Positions 8,382 through 18,211 are shown, counted from the stretch's first letter. The stretch is DNA of 64,000 nucleotides from Pseudomonas sp. KBW05 (GCF_003852405.1 NZ_QAJM01000005.1:37546-101545); one strand, 5' to 3'. The notes: generated by a model from the sequence alone, not told the origin. Numbers and translations: made by a program.

Positions 8382-11300
8382 TCAAGGTTGATTGCAATAA
8401 ACGCTCAATGCCTGATGCAAATCACCGATTGCCGCACTGACATCGCCAACGGCTGAACCCAGCGCCTCCCGGTCTTGCTTCTCACACACCGCCTCCAGCC
8501 CTTCACAACAGGTGATCACGCCTTGTGCCTTGACCATGCGTGCGCCCCCTTTGGCGCGGTGTGCAAGGTCGTGCAGCTTGGCAAAATCAAACGCCCGTTG
8601 CAGTGCCGGCAACAAGGCGAGGTCGGCCTCCAGGCTTTCAATCAGCGGGATCAACAGCTCTTTGAGGGCGTCGTGATCATCCCCCGTCAATGCGGTCAAC
8701 GTACTCAGGTCAAACGTCACCGGTATGCCCGCCGGGGCACCGCGCGCGGCGCGCGACGCGAGTACCGAGCGCAAGTCATCCAGGCCAGTGGGCTTGAACA
8801 GGCACCCGTCCATACCCGCGAGCCGACAGCGCTCGGCCTCCTCCGGCTGGGCATTGGCGGTGAACCCGAGCAATAGGCATGGCACCAGGCCTCGCTCGCG
8901 TTCCTGGGCGCGAATGTCGTGCGCCAACTGGTAACCGTTCTTCAACGGCATGTTGCAATCGCTGATGACCACGTCAAAGTGCCCTGCCTTCCAGAGTTGC
9001 ACCCCCTGGACACCATCGTCGGCGGTGGTGATGTGGTGCCCCAGAAAGCTCAGTTGCCGCGCCAGCAACAGTCGATTGGCGCGGTAGTCGTCCACCACCA
9101 GGATGTTCAACGCCAGGGTCGGCGGAGCATCCTCTACCACCGTTGACGCCTGGGCCGGCAACTGCGCCGACAGCGCCAACACCAAGCGCACATCGACCCG
9201 CGTGCCCTGCCCCATCACACTGCTCAAGTGCAACTGGCCACCGAACATCTCGCACAAGCTGCGACTGATCACCAGCCCCAGGCCAGAACCACTGCGTGCC
9301 GACTGCTCGGCATTGCTGCCTTGGATAAACGGGTTGAATAACCGTTGCTGATCTTCGGCACTGATACCAATACCCGTGTCTTGCACCCATAACCGCAGCG
9401 TCAGCTGGTCTCCGGCCACCGTGCCCTGGGCACCGAGCTGCACCTGTCCGTTGGCCGTAAACTTGATGGCATTGCTCAACAGGTTCGACACCACTTGCTT
9501 GAAGCGCAGTGGATCGATCAATACCGTGCGATCGATCACCGGATCAAACTCAACCTGTAGCGCCAGCCCCTTGGCCCGCGCCAGCCCCTCAAAGACGCGC
9601 ACGACCGATGCCAACAATGCCCGCAGATTCGCCGGCTCCAGGGCCAAGGACAAATGGCCGGATTCGATGCGGGCAATATCAAGAATATCGCCAATCAGTT
9701 CCAACATACTGCGCGAGGCCACCGACGCCACTTCCAGCGCGTCGCGGTCGGTCCTGCCCTGTTCGGCGCTTTTAAGGGCCAACTCAATCATGCCGATCAC
9801 TGCATTCATCGGCGTACGGATCTCATGGCTCATCGTCGCCAGAAAGGTAGTCTTCGCACGGTTGGCGGCGTCGGCCTCGTCCTTGGCGTCCTGCAACTGC
9901 CCCAACAGGCGCTGACGCTCACTCACATCCACCCAGCCAGCAATCATGCCCACCACACTGTCATTGCCATCACGGTACGGCAGCATCCACTGGTAGATGG
10001 TCAGCACTTCACCGTTGGGCAACCTGAGTATGCGGTCATGAACCTGCGGCTCACCGCGCGTCATCAACTGCATGTAGTCGTCATGAAAAGACTGGGCCTG
10101 AGGAGAGTTGCCGGTGTCGGTTTCCATCAAGGTCTTGCCGATCACGTCCTCCAGCTTGAAACCGAACACATCGAGGTAGGCGTTATTGCAGGCCATCAAC
10201 CGGCCCTGGCGGTCACGGACATAGATCGGGTGAGGCGTGCCGTCGATCAGCACACTCATAAAACGCATCTGGTCGCTCAATGCACGCTCGGCCTGGACTC
10301 GCGTACGAATCAGGCGGCGCAGATAAATGGCCCAGCCCAGGGTCACCAGCAGCAATACCGCGGCTACGCCAAACCCTTGAACGATCGCGTTGCGATGACG
10401 CAACCAGTAGCTGTCGCCGATCACCACTTCGCCACGCCAGTGGTTGGTCAGTTCGTCCATTTCTTCCGGGGTGATGCTCAACAGTGCCTTGTCAAGAATG
10501 GAATACAGCTCCAGTTGGCTGCGGTTGACGCCAAAGGTAATCCGCGCGGGCTCTGTACCCACGGTGCTAGTGATCCGCAGCCGATCACGGTAGTCACGCG
10601 CAACCATATAGCGTGCACTGATCAACGAAACAATGGTCGCATCAGCGTTGCCTTTGGCGACCAACTCCAGGGCCTGTTCGGGGTTTTCCACATCGACAAA
10701 GCCGATACCTGGGTAATCCCGGGCAATTTGCGCGGCGAGGCTGTTGCCGCCGATGAACGCCACGCGCTTGCCAGACAGATCCTCAAGGGTGACCAGGTGT
10801 TCATCTTCGGCGCGCACCACCAGCACGTAGGGGTTGGACAGATAAGGCCGGGTAAAGCGCAGTTTCTCGGAGCGCTCGACGCTAGGGGTAATCACCGCCA
10901 GCATGTCCACTTGGCCCGCACCGACCTGGTCAATTTGCCGAGGCAGCGAGCTGCCCTGTTCGACCTCGAATTTCAAGCCCGTGCGCAAGCTGATCCGCGA
11001 CAGCACCTCGGCACTCAGGCCTTGGAATTGCCCACTCTCATTGAAAAACGACAGCGGGACAAACTTGTCGAGCACCGCCACCTTCACCCGTGGATGTTTC
11101 TCCAGCCAACGCTGCTCACTGTCACTCAAGCGCAACCGGTCAGCGTCCAGGAACCCACTGCCGCCGGCGCTCCAACGGCGCAGGATTTCCATCTGCTGGC
11201 TGGCCGGAATAGCGGCCAGCGCTGCATTGATGATGTTCCGCAGACGCTCGTTGTCCTTGGTGAAGGCGAACCCGAACGGGTTGACCTCCAAGGCTGAGAA

Positions 11301-11999
11301 ATCCGCCATGCGCACGTTATTGAGGTGATTCTTGTTGATCAGGTAGCGGGTGCTGATGGCATCACCCAGGTAGACATCTGCCTGGCCGAATGCCACGGAG
11401 CCGATGGCTTGGTGGGTCGAACCATACAATAGCAATTGCGCCTGGGGGTAGAAGGCCTGGACAGCATCGGGTTGCATGTAGTGATAGAGCATCGCCACGC
11501 GCTTTCCCGCCAGGTCGGCGGACAACGACTGGCTGTCACCGGCACGGGTCACCAGGACAGGTTGGTCATTGGCGTAGGACCGGGACAGTACCAAACCTGG
11601 GTCGGCCGCCTCATAACCATTGGCCGACCCCAAGAAATCCAGCAGGCCCGACTTGAGCGCCTCGATCACCTCGTCACGCGTGTCGTAGCGTCGAACATCA
11701 ATCGTGATATTCAGCGCTTGCGCAATTAATGCCGCATAATCGGCGGAGATGCCTTCAAGTTCGTTGTTGTCATTGCTGAGGTCGAACGGCGCGTAGTCAG
11801 GTGCCGACACCCCCATCACCAACGTGCGCCGCTCACGCAGCCAGCGCCAATCCGCCTCAGCAAGCTGCACGTCTGGTTTATCAAGGATGGAATGGCCGAG
11901 CAGTCGCAGCGTGTGTGGTTCATCCAAGGCCATCACCACTGAGGGCAACAGCCCTATCAGCAGGATGGCCGTGAGTTTCACCAGCCGAAGGGTGTTCAT
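8382..11999 (-). CDS. BvgS/EvgS-type unorthodox hybrid sensor histidine kinase
   Basis: Large inner-membrane sensor of 1205 residues that feeds a phosphorelay. In order: signal peptide (1-24), two periplasmic Venus-flytrap (SBP_bac_3) domains (about 50-285 and 290-530), a transmembrane helix (about 535-557), a PAS domain (about 580-700), HisKA with the H-box ATMSHEIRTPMN (His about 723), the ATPase domain with DTGIGI and GSGLGLVIS, a receiver with VISDCNMP (Asp about 1013), and a C-terminal Hpt domain with HRAKGGARM (His about 1146). All phosphorelay residues are present. The stop of the BvgA-like regulator gene lies six bases upstream, so both form one operon. The stimulus is unknown; tandem flytrap domains suggest a small ligand. 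Confidence 0.94.
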   Translation of the reverse strand: MNTLRLVKLTAILLIGLLPSVVMALDEPHTLRLLGHSILDKPDVQLAEADWRWLRERRTLVMGVSAPDYAPFDLSNDNNELEGISADYAALIAQALNITIDVRRYDTRDEVIEALKSGLLDFLGSANGYEAADPGLVLSRSYANDQPVLVTRAGDSQSLSADLAGKRVAMLYHYMQPDAVQAFYPQAQLLLYGSTHQAIGSVAFGQADVYLGDAISTRYLINKNHLNNVRMADFSALEVNPFGFAFTKDNERLRNIINAALAAIPASQQMEILRRWSAGGSGFLDADRLRLSDSEQRWLEKHPRVKVAVLDKFVPLSFFNESGQFQGLSAEVLSRISLRTGLKFEVEQGSSLPRQIDQVGAGQVDMLAVITPSVERSEKLRFTRPYLSNPYVLVVRAEDEHLVTLEDLSGKRVAFIGGNSLAAQIARDYPGIGFVDVENPEQALELVAKGNADATIVSLISARYMVARDYRDRLRITSTVGTEPARITFGVNRSQLELYSILDKALLSITPEEMDELTNHWRGEVVIGDSYWLRHRNAIVQGFGVAAVLLLVTLGWAIYLRRLIRTRVQAERALSDQMRFMSVLIDGTPHPIYVRDRQGRLMACNNAYLDVFGFKLEDVIGKTLMETDTGNSPQAQSFHDDYMQLMTRGEPQVHDRILRLPNGEVLTIYQWMLPYRDGNDSVVGMIAGWVDVSERQRLLGQLQDAKDEADAANRAKTTFLATMSHEIRTPMNAVIGMIELALKSAEQGRTDRDALEVASVASRSMLELIGDILDIARIESGHLSLALEPANLRALLASVVRVFEGLARAKGLALQVEFDPVIDRTVLIDPLRFKQVVSNLLSNAIKFTANGQVQLGAQGTVAGDQLTLRLWVQDTGIGISAEDQQRLFNPFIQGSNAEQSARSGSGLGLVISRSLCEMFGGQLHLSSVMGQGTRVDVRLVLALSAQLPAQASTVVEDAPPTLALNILVVDDYRANRLLLARQLSFLGHHITTADDGVQGVQLWKAGHFDVVISDCNMPLKNGYQLAHDIRAQERERGLVPCLLLGFTANAQPEEAERCRLAGMDGCLFKPTGLDDLRSVLASRAARGAPAGIPVTFDLSTLTALTGDDHDALKELLIPLIESLEADLALLPALQRAFDFAKLHDLAHRAKGGARMVKAQGVITCCEGLEAVCEKQDREALGSAVGDVSAAIGDLHQALSVYCNQP

Positions 12000-12005
12000 T
12001 CAGGA

Positions 12006-12632
12006 TCAGATCAGATGGTTGCGCTGGGCGAATTTGGACAAATGCACCACAGACGACATATGCAACTTCTCCTTGAGCCGTGTCTTGTACGTACTGATCG
12101 TCTTGTGACTGAGCAACATGTCATCGGCGATTTCCTTGTTGCCCAGGCCCAAGGCCAGCTTCTGCAACACCATCAACTCACGGTCCGACAACGCTTCCAC
12201 CAGCTCATGCTCAGTCGTTTGCAAATCATCTTTGCGTACCGAGCTGGTCGGCAGGCTGGGAAAGCAGCTGTAGTTGGACATCACGGCCTTTATCGCCTTT
12301 TGCAGCTCGTCCAACTCACCGGTCTTGGACACAAACCCCATGGCGCCGGCACGCATGCAGCGCGTGGAAAAAAAAACCGCCAAGTACGACGTAAGCACCA
12401 GGATCTTGCAGGGCAAGCCCAACGCCTTCATTCGACTGATCACCTCCAGGCCACCCAGCTTGGGCATCGCCAGGTCGAGAATCACCAAGTCAGGGCGCTC
12501 CTCCCGTGCAATCTGCATGGCATCAGCGCCGTTGCCCGCCTCAAAGATTTTATCGAAGCCTTCCTGCTTCAAGAGATAGCGAACCGTGGCGCGAATAAAC
12601 GGGTGATCATCCACAATTAAAGCTTTGCTCAT
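12006..12632 (-). CDS. LuxR-type response regulator, BvgA/EvgA-like
   Basis: Output regulator of 208 residues, partner of the hybrid kinase directly downstream. Receiver domain with D8-D9 and phospho-acceptor D53 (LVILDLAMPK), then a C-terminal LuxR/NarL helix-turn-helix (LSDRELMVLQKLALGLGNKEIADDM and LSHKTISTYKTRLKEKL, residues about 145-200). It is the promoter-proximal gene of the operon; AGGTGG on the minus strand, a few bases upstream of the ATG, can serve as ribosome binding site. Targets are unknown. Confidence 0.93.
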   Translation of the reverse strand: MSKALIVDDHPFIRATVRYLLKQEGFDKIFEAGNGADAMQIAREERPDLVILDLAMPKLGGLEVISRMKALGLPCKILVLTSYLAVFFSTRCMRAGAMGFVSKTGELDELQKAIKAVMSNYSCFPSLPTSSVRKDDLQTTEHELVEALSDRELMVLQKLALGLGNKEIADDMLLSHKTISTYKTRLKEKLHMSSVVHLSKFAQRNHLI

Positions 12633-12930
12633 AAAAAACCACCTGAGAGGACGAAATAACCTGACACATCACACGGGACCCAGGCACCTGTGAGAAATGA
12701 CAGTTCCGACGAACGGCGCTGCACTCCATCAAGGCGCATGCCAGGCGGGGCCTGGTCCCTCCAATTCCACACATCCCCAAGAACGCGAGGCCGTGCCATT
12801 GCTGCCAGGCAGCGGCAAGCTGGGCAACATTAACAACGGCTTGGTGTGTGAGCTGAAGGGATAGTCCTGATCACATGTAGGATTTTTCCTCACAAAAGCA
12901 AAGTCACCGCTATGCCCGACAACCGGCATG
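12633..12930. other. Intergenic region upstream of the two-component operon
   Basis: About 300 bases between the regulator start and the end of the mgtC-like gene. I see no convincing ORF, REP element or terminator; it must contain the promoter of the minus-strand operon, but I could not place it with confidence. Confidence 0.4.
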
Positions 12931-13647
12931 CTAGTCGGTGGTACTTGGGCTCCAGAACGCCTGCACCACCAGGGTCGAGGTGGAAATTCGTGCCACCAGC
13001 GCGTCCAGTTCATCACCGTCAACGGACGTCACGGCCAAGGTGGCTTCGATCTCCACCTCGTCGCTGCCAAACGGGCGCACGTCCACGTCACTGGCGGGGT
13101 AGTTGCAGCGCGCAAGCTCCGCCTCCAGCAGGGCCAGTACCGCTTTTTGCTGGGTACGCCGCGCGATGACATACAGGATGTTGGTCACCTCCGCCGACAC
13201 CACATCCAGTGGCTGGCGGTTGATGTTATTGACGATCGGCCGCAGCAGCGTATTGGCCGCCAGCACAAACAAGGTGCCCAGCAACGCTTCAAGAATCAGG
13301 TCGGCACCGGCACAGGCCCCCACCGCGGCCGACGCCCATAGCGTGGCGGCGGTGTTGAGGCCACGCACATTGCCTTCCTCGCGCATGATCACCCCCGCCC
13401 CCAGGAAGCCGATGCCCGACACGACGTAGGCCACCACCCGTACCGCACCTTCCGCGCCGCCCAGGCGGTTGGCCATATCGACAAAAATCGCCGCACCCAC
13501 CGCCACCAGCACATTGGTCCGCAAGCCCGCCGTGCGCTGCCGGTACTGGCGCTCGAAACCGATGAGGCCACCGAGGATAAACGCGGCGGACAGGCTGACC
13601 AGGGTATCGACCAGGGAATTGAGGTTGATGTTATTGATTGCTTGCAT
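12931..13647 (-). CDS. mgtC: MgtC/SapB family inner-membrane protein
   Basis: MgtC-like protein of 238 residues, known in other bacteria for growth in low magnesium and inside macrophages and for effects on F-type ATPase. The N-terminal part has several membrane segments and the family signature (GGLIGFERQYRQRTAGLRTNVLVAVG split over residues 21-46, then VSGIGFLGAGVI and GLNTAATLWASAAVG). The C-terminal 90 residues form the soluble ACT-like domain. I chose the ATG at 13647 (MQAINNINL) with GGAG just upstream; the frame remains open to 13734. About 400 bases of leader precede it. MgtC calls are reliable; the physiological role here is inferred. Confidence 0.88.
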   Translation of the reverse strand: MQAINNINLNSLVDTLVSLSAAFILGGLIGFERQYRQRTAGLRTNVLVAVGAAIFVDMANRLGGAEGAVRVVAYVVSGIGFLGAGVIMREEGNVRGLNTAATLWASAAVGACAGADLILEALLGTLFVLAANTLLRPIVNNINRQPLDVVSAEVTNILYVIARRTQQKAVLALLEAELARCNYPASDVDVRPFGSDEVEIEATLAVTSVDGDELDALVARISTSTLVVQAFWSPSTTD

Positions 13648-14061
13648 GAAAAAACTCCATGAATGCGGCGACACAATGGAAATGCCGCCGCACGGCTTTG
13701 CAGAAACGGGAGTTTCGGGCAGCAGGTCACACACCGGGGTTACCCAGTATTGGTCAGCGTCGATGAGAGGGATTCAGGCAGGCGCCAGGACTGGCTGCTG
13801 CCGGGATGCCGCTTCTCGCTTGCAGGGCGAGACAACGGCATCGGAAGAATGCGCGTTACCTTGCCAAGGCTGTGCCGGTTACCAGGACCGGCCGACGACT
13901 GTCGCTCGAACAAGTACCCACTGAGGGTCTCCGCTATTGATGAAAACGCGCGAAGCTTACGCCCTGACTGCGGGAGAGTAAACCGTAGGAAAGTGTCCGT
14001 ATTGTGAACAGGAAATTTCTTCAGAATGGGTTCAGGAACCACGCTCTTGAACCCAGACGGA
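13648..14061 (-). promoter_or_regulatory. Long structured 5' leader of mgtC
   Basis: No gene is expected in these 414 bases. Two clear stems are seen: a two-tier hairpin at 13805-13842 (GATGCCG/CGGCATC enclosing TCTCGC/GCGAGA) and GCCGGT-N7-ACCGGC at 13874-13892. A third weaker pairing, GCGGC/GCCGC, lies within 40 bases of the start codon. A short minus-strand ORF of 33 codons begins at 13842 (MPLSRPASEKRHPG...), with five prolines. This resembles, in layout only, the regulated leaders of enterobacterial mgtA/mgtC. Confidence 0.4.
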
Positions 14062-14658
14062 TCAGGGGCGATCCCTAACCACCAGCGCCAGGTAATCCTC
14101 GATCAGCCCCCCTGCCAGCGCCTTGACCTGAATCGACACCCTGTTCACCTGCCGCCCCATTGTGATCCCCTCACGAGTACGCACTTGCACGTACCCAAGC
14201 CTGGGCCAGAAGCGCTCGGCCTTGGTATTGCCGACGACCACCGTCAACCGCAGCCATTGAGCCCCTTGCTCGGCGGCCCAGCGTTCAAGATCCGCATGCA
14301 GCCGTTGAGCCAGCCCAGTACCCTGCAAGCGCGCATCCACCAACAGCAAGCCGATATGCCACACACCGACCGCCAACACATCCGCCGCGATGTTCACCAC
14401 GGCAACCAACCGGTCTTCGGCATCGCGATAACCCAGCCAGTACATTCGAGTGCAACTCCACCCCGCCGGCAACGCCCCCTGCAACTCTTCACGCGCCTCG
14501 GTCGACGTGGCGGGCGCGCCGTTGACCGCGATGAAATACGCCGGCGCCTGCTCAAAAAACCATTGCAACTCGGCTTCATCGCGATCACCCAACTCAACCA
14601 CCCGAATGCCGTCAGCGGTGCAACCCGGCAACACCTGTCGATCAACGTCCATGTTCAC
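14062..14658 (-). CDS. GNAT family N-acetyltransferase
   Basis: Predicted acetyltransferase of 198 residues. The GNAT core is visible: DRLVAVVNIAADV, WHIGLLLVDARLQGTGLAQRLHADLERWA (acetyl-CoA loop with R/Q-x-x-G-x-G/A at LQGTGLA) and LTVVVGNTKAERFWPRLGYVQV. The N-terminal 75 residues include YFIAVNGAPATSTEA, a segment often seen in a genus-typical GNAT subfamily. A second ATG two codons in (14652) is equally likely. It lies six bases downstream of the FKBP gene and is probably co-transcribed. Substrate unknown. Confidence 0.86.
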   Translation of the reverse strand: MNMDVDRQVLPGCTADGIRVVELGDRDEAELQWFFEQAPAYFIAVNGAPATSTEAREELQGALPAGWSCTRMYWLGYRDAEDRLVAVVNIAADVLAVGVWHIGLLLVDARLQGTGLAQRLHADLERWAAEQGAQWLRLTVVVGNTKAERFWPRLGYVQVRTREGITMGRQVNRVSIQVKALAGGLIEDYLALVVRDRP

Positions 14659-14664
14659 TCCGCC

Positions 14665-15009
14665 TCACTCATCCCGCGTCAGTACTTCCAGCAGTTCAAT
14701 CTCAAAGCACAGATTGCTGTCGGGCTTGATGTGTGCGCCCATCGAGCGCTCGCCGTACGCCAGGTGCGCCGGCACAAACAGCGTGCGTATGCCGCCCACC
14801 TGCATGCCCATCAGGCCCTGGTCCCAGCCTTTGATAACGCGTCCGGTACCGATCACACACTGGAAGGGTTTACCGCGCTCCCAGGATGAGTCGAACACCG
14901 TGCCGTCTTCCAGCGTGCCGGTGTATTGGGTGGTAATCAGCGCGCCCTTGACCACGGTTTTACCGTCGCCCAGGCGGATGTCGGTGATCTGGAGTTCGTC
15001 GTTGCTCAT
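14665..15009 (-). CDS. FKBP-type peptidyl-prolyl cis-trans isomerase
   Basis: Single-domain cytoplasmic FKBP of 114 residues without signal peptide. Family motifs are clear: TTQYTGTLEDGTVFDSSWERGKPFQCVIGTGRVI (spread over residues 27-60), KGWDQGLMGMQVGG, then HLAYGERSMGAHIKPDSNLCFEIELL. The usual active-site aromatic and acidic residues (Y, F, D, W) are in place. It accelerates Xaa-Pro isomerisation. First gene of a two-gene unit with the GNAT gene. Confidence 0.93.
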   Translation of the reverse strand: MSNDELQITDIRLGDGKTVVKGALITTQYTGTLEDGTVFDSSWERGKPFQCVIGTGRVIKGWDQGLMGMQVGGIRTLFVPAHLAYGERSMGAHIKPDSNLCFEIELLEVLTRDE

Positions 15010-15240
15010 GGGGGCCTCGTTGGATGTGTGGAGGGTGGGGTTTTCCCAGAACTGAGTGGGTTTGGCAAGCGTGGTGAGTGATTATCCTAATTGCCGATCT
15101 ACCAATCGGTTTACGAGCCTACTCCCTACAAAAGCACTCGAAATTCTTCCCTCAAAAAAGCACTCGCTGCTGATTTTCGCCCCCTAATGCTTGCATGCAC
15201 TCTATGAGGAGAAAATTACCTCTGAATAGGAAACATCAGA

Positions 15241-17232
15241 ATGACCATCGGATCCAGCTTCAACTTTCCAGCGGAAATTGCACAACGGCGTCAGAGAGAA
15301 AAACGCTCCATACATAATAAATGGAGGGCTAGGTTCCCGAACCCACCAGACCTGTGCTTCGACTATCGTACTTTAGTGGAGCAAGAAAACGGCGTTGCAC
15401 ACGCCACCGAAAAAGACCACAAAATCTGTATTATTGGCGCGGGGATTACAGGCTTAACAACTGCACGGGAGCTATACAGATGCGGCTTCAAAAATATAAC
15501 GTTACTTGAAAAATCAAACCGCATCGGAGGTAGGCACCTCACAGCACTAGGGGGTAACAACACCAACACTATCGGTCGCCCCCCTTTTGAAATGGGCGCA
15601 ATGAGAATGCCTTTCTTCAACCAATCAAACGAACGACCGAAAGACGGTCGATCACTCATGGCGTATTACGCAAGCGAGTTCGAACTCGTCCATTCAGATT
15701 TCCCAAACCCTGGCAGCCCGTTTGTCAACGCAACTGGGATATATCTTCGAGAGGGGAGTATGGATGGCAACAGCGAGCCTACGCTGCTTATCTGGAAAAA
15801 CGCCAATGGGAATACAGCACCACCAGGCGAAGCCTTAGGCGCAGTATTCGCAAAGTGGAAGTTATTTGCAGAGCGGATGACTCAAAAAATTTTCGAACAC
15901 TATGGCTCCGAGCACTGGGAGCAAATGTGGGCTGCCATCGTGAAGAAATACGAAGGCATTTCATTTCGTGACTTAGTTAAAATGCCGAGTATAGATACTT
16001 GGAGCCAGAGTGCCCCTGGTGATTTTGGTGGAATGGGTATGTCGTCAACGGAGTCTGCTATCTTCTACTCCATTGGAATTGGCGATGGTAGCTGGGGAGC
16101 ATTCTATGATGTCTGTTCGCTTTACCCAATACGCACAGCGATGTTTGGATTCAGCAGTCATCTACAGTTGATCCACGGACGTGTGAATGAGGACGGCACG
16201 CCTATACCGTCCCCCTACTTTGACGCCTCAGAGACAAAAGACTCAAGAGGGCTTGTTTTCAACAAACCAAACTACATTGGCCTTGGAGCCTTAGCCGAAT
16301 CCCTGTTATTCATAAAACCAACTGAAACCCAACAATCACTCTATGAACATTTTATCGACAGCGAATCTGAACTTCTAACTCATAGCTCAGCGACAAAATT
16401 AACAAAGTTAAACAATGGAAAAATTCGAGTTCACTATGACTGGAACCACACACAGCCAGACAACATGCAGCGCCTTTTTTCCGATTTTGATTCAGTCGTA
16501 ATGACGCTTCCATCCTGGTTAATCGAGACTCAGATTCTTCTCGAAAATTTCAATCAAGACATGCTGTCATTCGAAACAATCTCAGCCTATAAAACAGCTC
16601 ACTGGGAAACCAGTTGCAAAGTATATGCACCTCTTAAAAAGTCATTTTTATCACACAACACCAAAATCCCTCAAACCATCGTCACGGACAGCTTCATACA
16701 TGACGTCTACGCCTACCGCTACAACGACAGCAGCACTTACGACTGCATTCTTCTCAGCTACACCTGGGAAGACGACGCGACAAAGCTATCATCCTTCAGC
16801 GATGAAGAGCTAGTTAAACGTTGCATAAAAGAGCTTGACAGAATCCTATTAAAATCCACAAACATAAAACAAAAAATCTCCCCTTACATCGGACACAAAC
16901 AAGCCGTCGTCCAGCGCTGGATGAATGACAAACACTCGCTCGGCTGTGCCAAGCTTTATCGCGCAGGCACTTACTATGACGCGGTAAAACTAATGAAATA
17001 CAACAGGGACTTCTCTTACATATCGGGACTTTATCTATGTGGAGAGTCTTTTTCTGTTGATGCTGGTTGGACCGAGCCCTGCTTCAGAGGAGCCATTGAC
17101 ACCGTAATAAACATATGCAACAACACTCACGCAACATTCAATGGCGGCTTCACCATGCGCGACTACCCCGAATATCAAATCGAAAAACAAGACACATCGG
17201 AAATGCACTACAATACGACAAGAACCGTCTGA
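15241..17232 (+). CDS. FAD-dependent amino-acid 2-monooxygenase-like amine oxidase
   Basis: Flavoprotein of 663 residues. FAD-binding motifs: CIIGAGITGL (65-72 region), the acidic residue ending the second strand (LLEKSNRIGGRH, 88-99), EMGAMRMP (117-124), and the C-terminal LCGESFSVDAGWTEPCFRGAI. EMGAMRMP and the overall layout are those of tryptophan 2-monooxygenase (IaaM), phenylalanine 2-monooxygenase and lysine 2-monooxygenase, which turn an amino acid into the one-carbon-shorter amide with loss of CO2. AGGAAA precedes the ATG. The next gene is an amidase able to hydrolyse such an amide. Codon use is clearly more AT-rich than in the neighbours, a sign of transfer. Which amino acid is used cannot be told. 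Confidence 0.8.
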   Translation: MTIGSSFNFPAEIAQRRQREKRSIHNKWRARFPNPPDLCFDYRTLVEQENGVAHATEKDHKICIIGAGITGLTTARELYRCGFKNITLLEKSNRIGGRHLTALGGNNTNTIGRPPFEMGAMRMPFFNQSNERPKDGRSLMAYYASEFELVHSDFPNPGSPFVNATGIYLREGSMDGNSEPTLLIWKNANGNTAPPGEALGAVFAKWKLFAERMTQKIFEHYGSEHWEQMWAAIVKKYEGISFRDLVKMPSIDTWSQSAPGDFGGMGMSSTESAIFYSIGIGDGSWGAFYDVCSLYPIRTAMFGFSSHLQLIHGRVNEDGTPIPSPYFDASETKDSRGLVFNKPNYIGLGALAESLLFIKPTETQQSLYEHFIDSESELLTHSSATKLTKLNNGKIRVHYDWNHTQPDNMQRLFSDFDSVVMTLPSWLIETQILLENFNQDMLSFETISAYKTAHWETSCKVYAPLKKSFLSHNTKIPQTIVTDSFIHDVYAYRYNDSSTYDCILLSYTWEDDATKLSSFSDEELVKRCIKELDRILLKSTNIKQKISPYIGHKQAVVQRWMNDKHSLGCAKLYRAGTYYDAVKLMKYNRDFSYISGLYLCGESFSVDAGWTEPCFRGAIDTVINICNNTHATFNGGFTMRDYPEYQIEKQDTSEMHYNTTRTV

Positions 17233-17309
17233 CTTCCTTTTAAACACCTTGTCGCCTCTTATAAACATTCAACCACTTTTGGTTGCATAACAATAAGAGG
17301 TCACCTTCC

Positions 17310-18197
17310 ATGAGCGAACGTACAAGCCCTGCCCGCGTAGCTGTCATTCAGTTTGACCCTCAAGTCGGCATGGCCAATCGAGCAGATAATTTACGCCAGA
17401 GCCTCGTCTTGGCAACCGAAGCTGCCAATGGCGGCGCCAATCTGATCGTACTGCCAGAACTCTCCAACTGCGGCTACTTCTTCAGTAGCCGCAAGCACGC
17501 TTACGATCATGCCGAGCCGGTTCCGAATGGCGCAAGCGTGAGCGCTTGGATTGAGTTCACGCGTAAGCATCAGGTGTATCTGGTGGCTGGCCTGAACGAA
17601 GTCGATGGCGTGCAGTTGTTCAACACTGCCGTGCTATTAGGACCCGATGGGTTCATCGGCAAGTATCGCAAAGCGCATTTGTGGAACTTGGAAAAACTCT
17701 GGTTCACTCCCGGCGATACCGGGTTTCCAGTATTTGAAACGCCCATCGGCCGCATAGGCTTATTGATCTGCTGGGACATCTGGTTCCCGGAGGTGCCGCG
17801 AATTCTCAGTCAGCAAGGCGCCGATATCATCTGCAGCCTGAACAACTGGGTGTGGACACCGCCGCCACTGTTCGACGAGGCCGGCAAATGCATGGCGTCC
17901 TACCTCACGATGACCGCAGCCCATGTGAACAATGTGTTTATCGCAGCCGCCAGCCGTATTGGCGAAGAGAGGGACGCTCGTTATCTCGGATGTTCGTTGA
18001 TTGCCGGGACAAATGGCTGGCCGATCGGCGCCGTGGCCTCCGCCAATCGACAGGAAATCCTGTTTGCGGATATCGACATCACCAGTGCTCGGAGCGCGCC
18101 TATATGGAACAGCTTGAATGACCTGCAACGTGATCGACGCATTGATCTCTACGATCAAATGCTCGGGTATTCCCAGCATCGCGCCCTGCCGCGCTAA
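17310..18197 (+). CDS. Nitrilase-superfamily amidase
   Basis: Carbon-nitrogen hydrolase of 295 residues. Catalytic triad: E50 (IVLPELSNCGY), K121 (GKYRKAHLW) and C154 (LLICWDIWFPE). The fit with aliphatic amidases such as delta-aminovaleramidase (DavA) is reasonable, although the paralogy cannot be settled by eye. I chose the ATG at 17310 because AAGAGG lies nine bases upstream; the longer open frame begins at a TTG. It follows the monooxygenase-like gene by 77 bp and is followed after 14 bp by the membrane protein, so the three are read as one pathway: amino acid to amide to acid plus ammonia, with a transporter candidate. Confidence 0.85.
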   Translation: MSERTSPARVAVIQFDPQVGMANRADNLRQSLVLATEAANGGANLIVLPELSNCGYFFSSRKHAYDHAEPVPNGASVSAWIEFTRKHQVYLVAGLNEVDGVQLFNTAVLLGPDGFIGKYRKAHLWNLEKLWFTPGDTGFPVFETPIGRIGLLICWDIWFPEVPRILSQQGADIICSLNNWVWTPPPLFDEAGKCMASYLTMTAAHVNNVFIAAASRIGEERDARYLGCSLIAGTNGWPIGAVASANRQEILFADIDITSARSAPIWNSLNDLQRDRRIDLYDQMLGYSQHRALPR

Positions 18198-18211
18198 GTT
18201 GAGGAGTGATC

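Noticed and set aside
9654-11297. A 547-codon plus-strand frame within the hybrid kinase gene
   Set aside because: Antisense shadow; its translation has no recognisable domain and the kinase on the other strand is complete.
13740-14042. A 100-codon minus-strand ORF in the mgtC leader
   Set aside because: No domain or ribosome binding site at its start; only the short internal part from 13842 is kept as a possible leader peptide.
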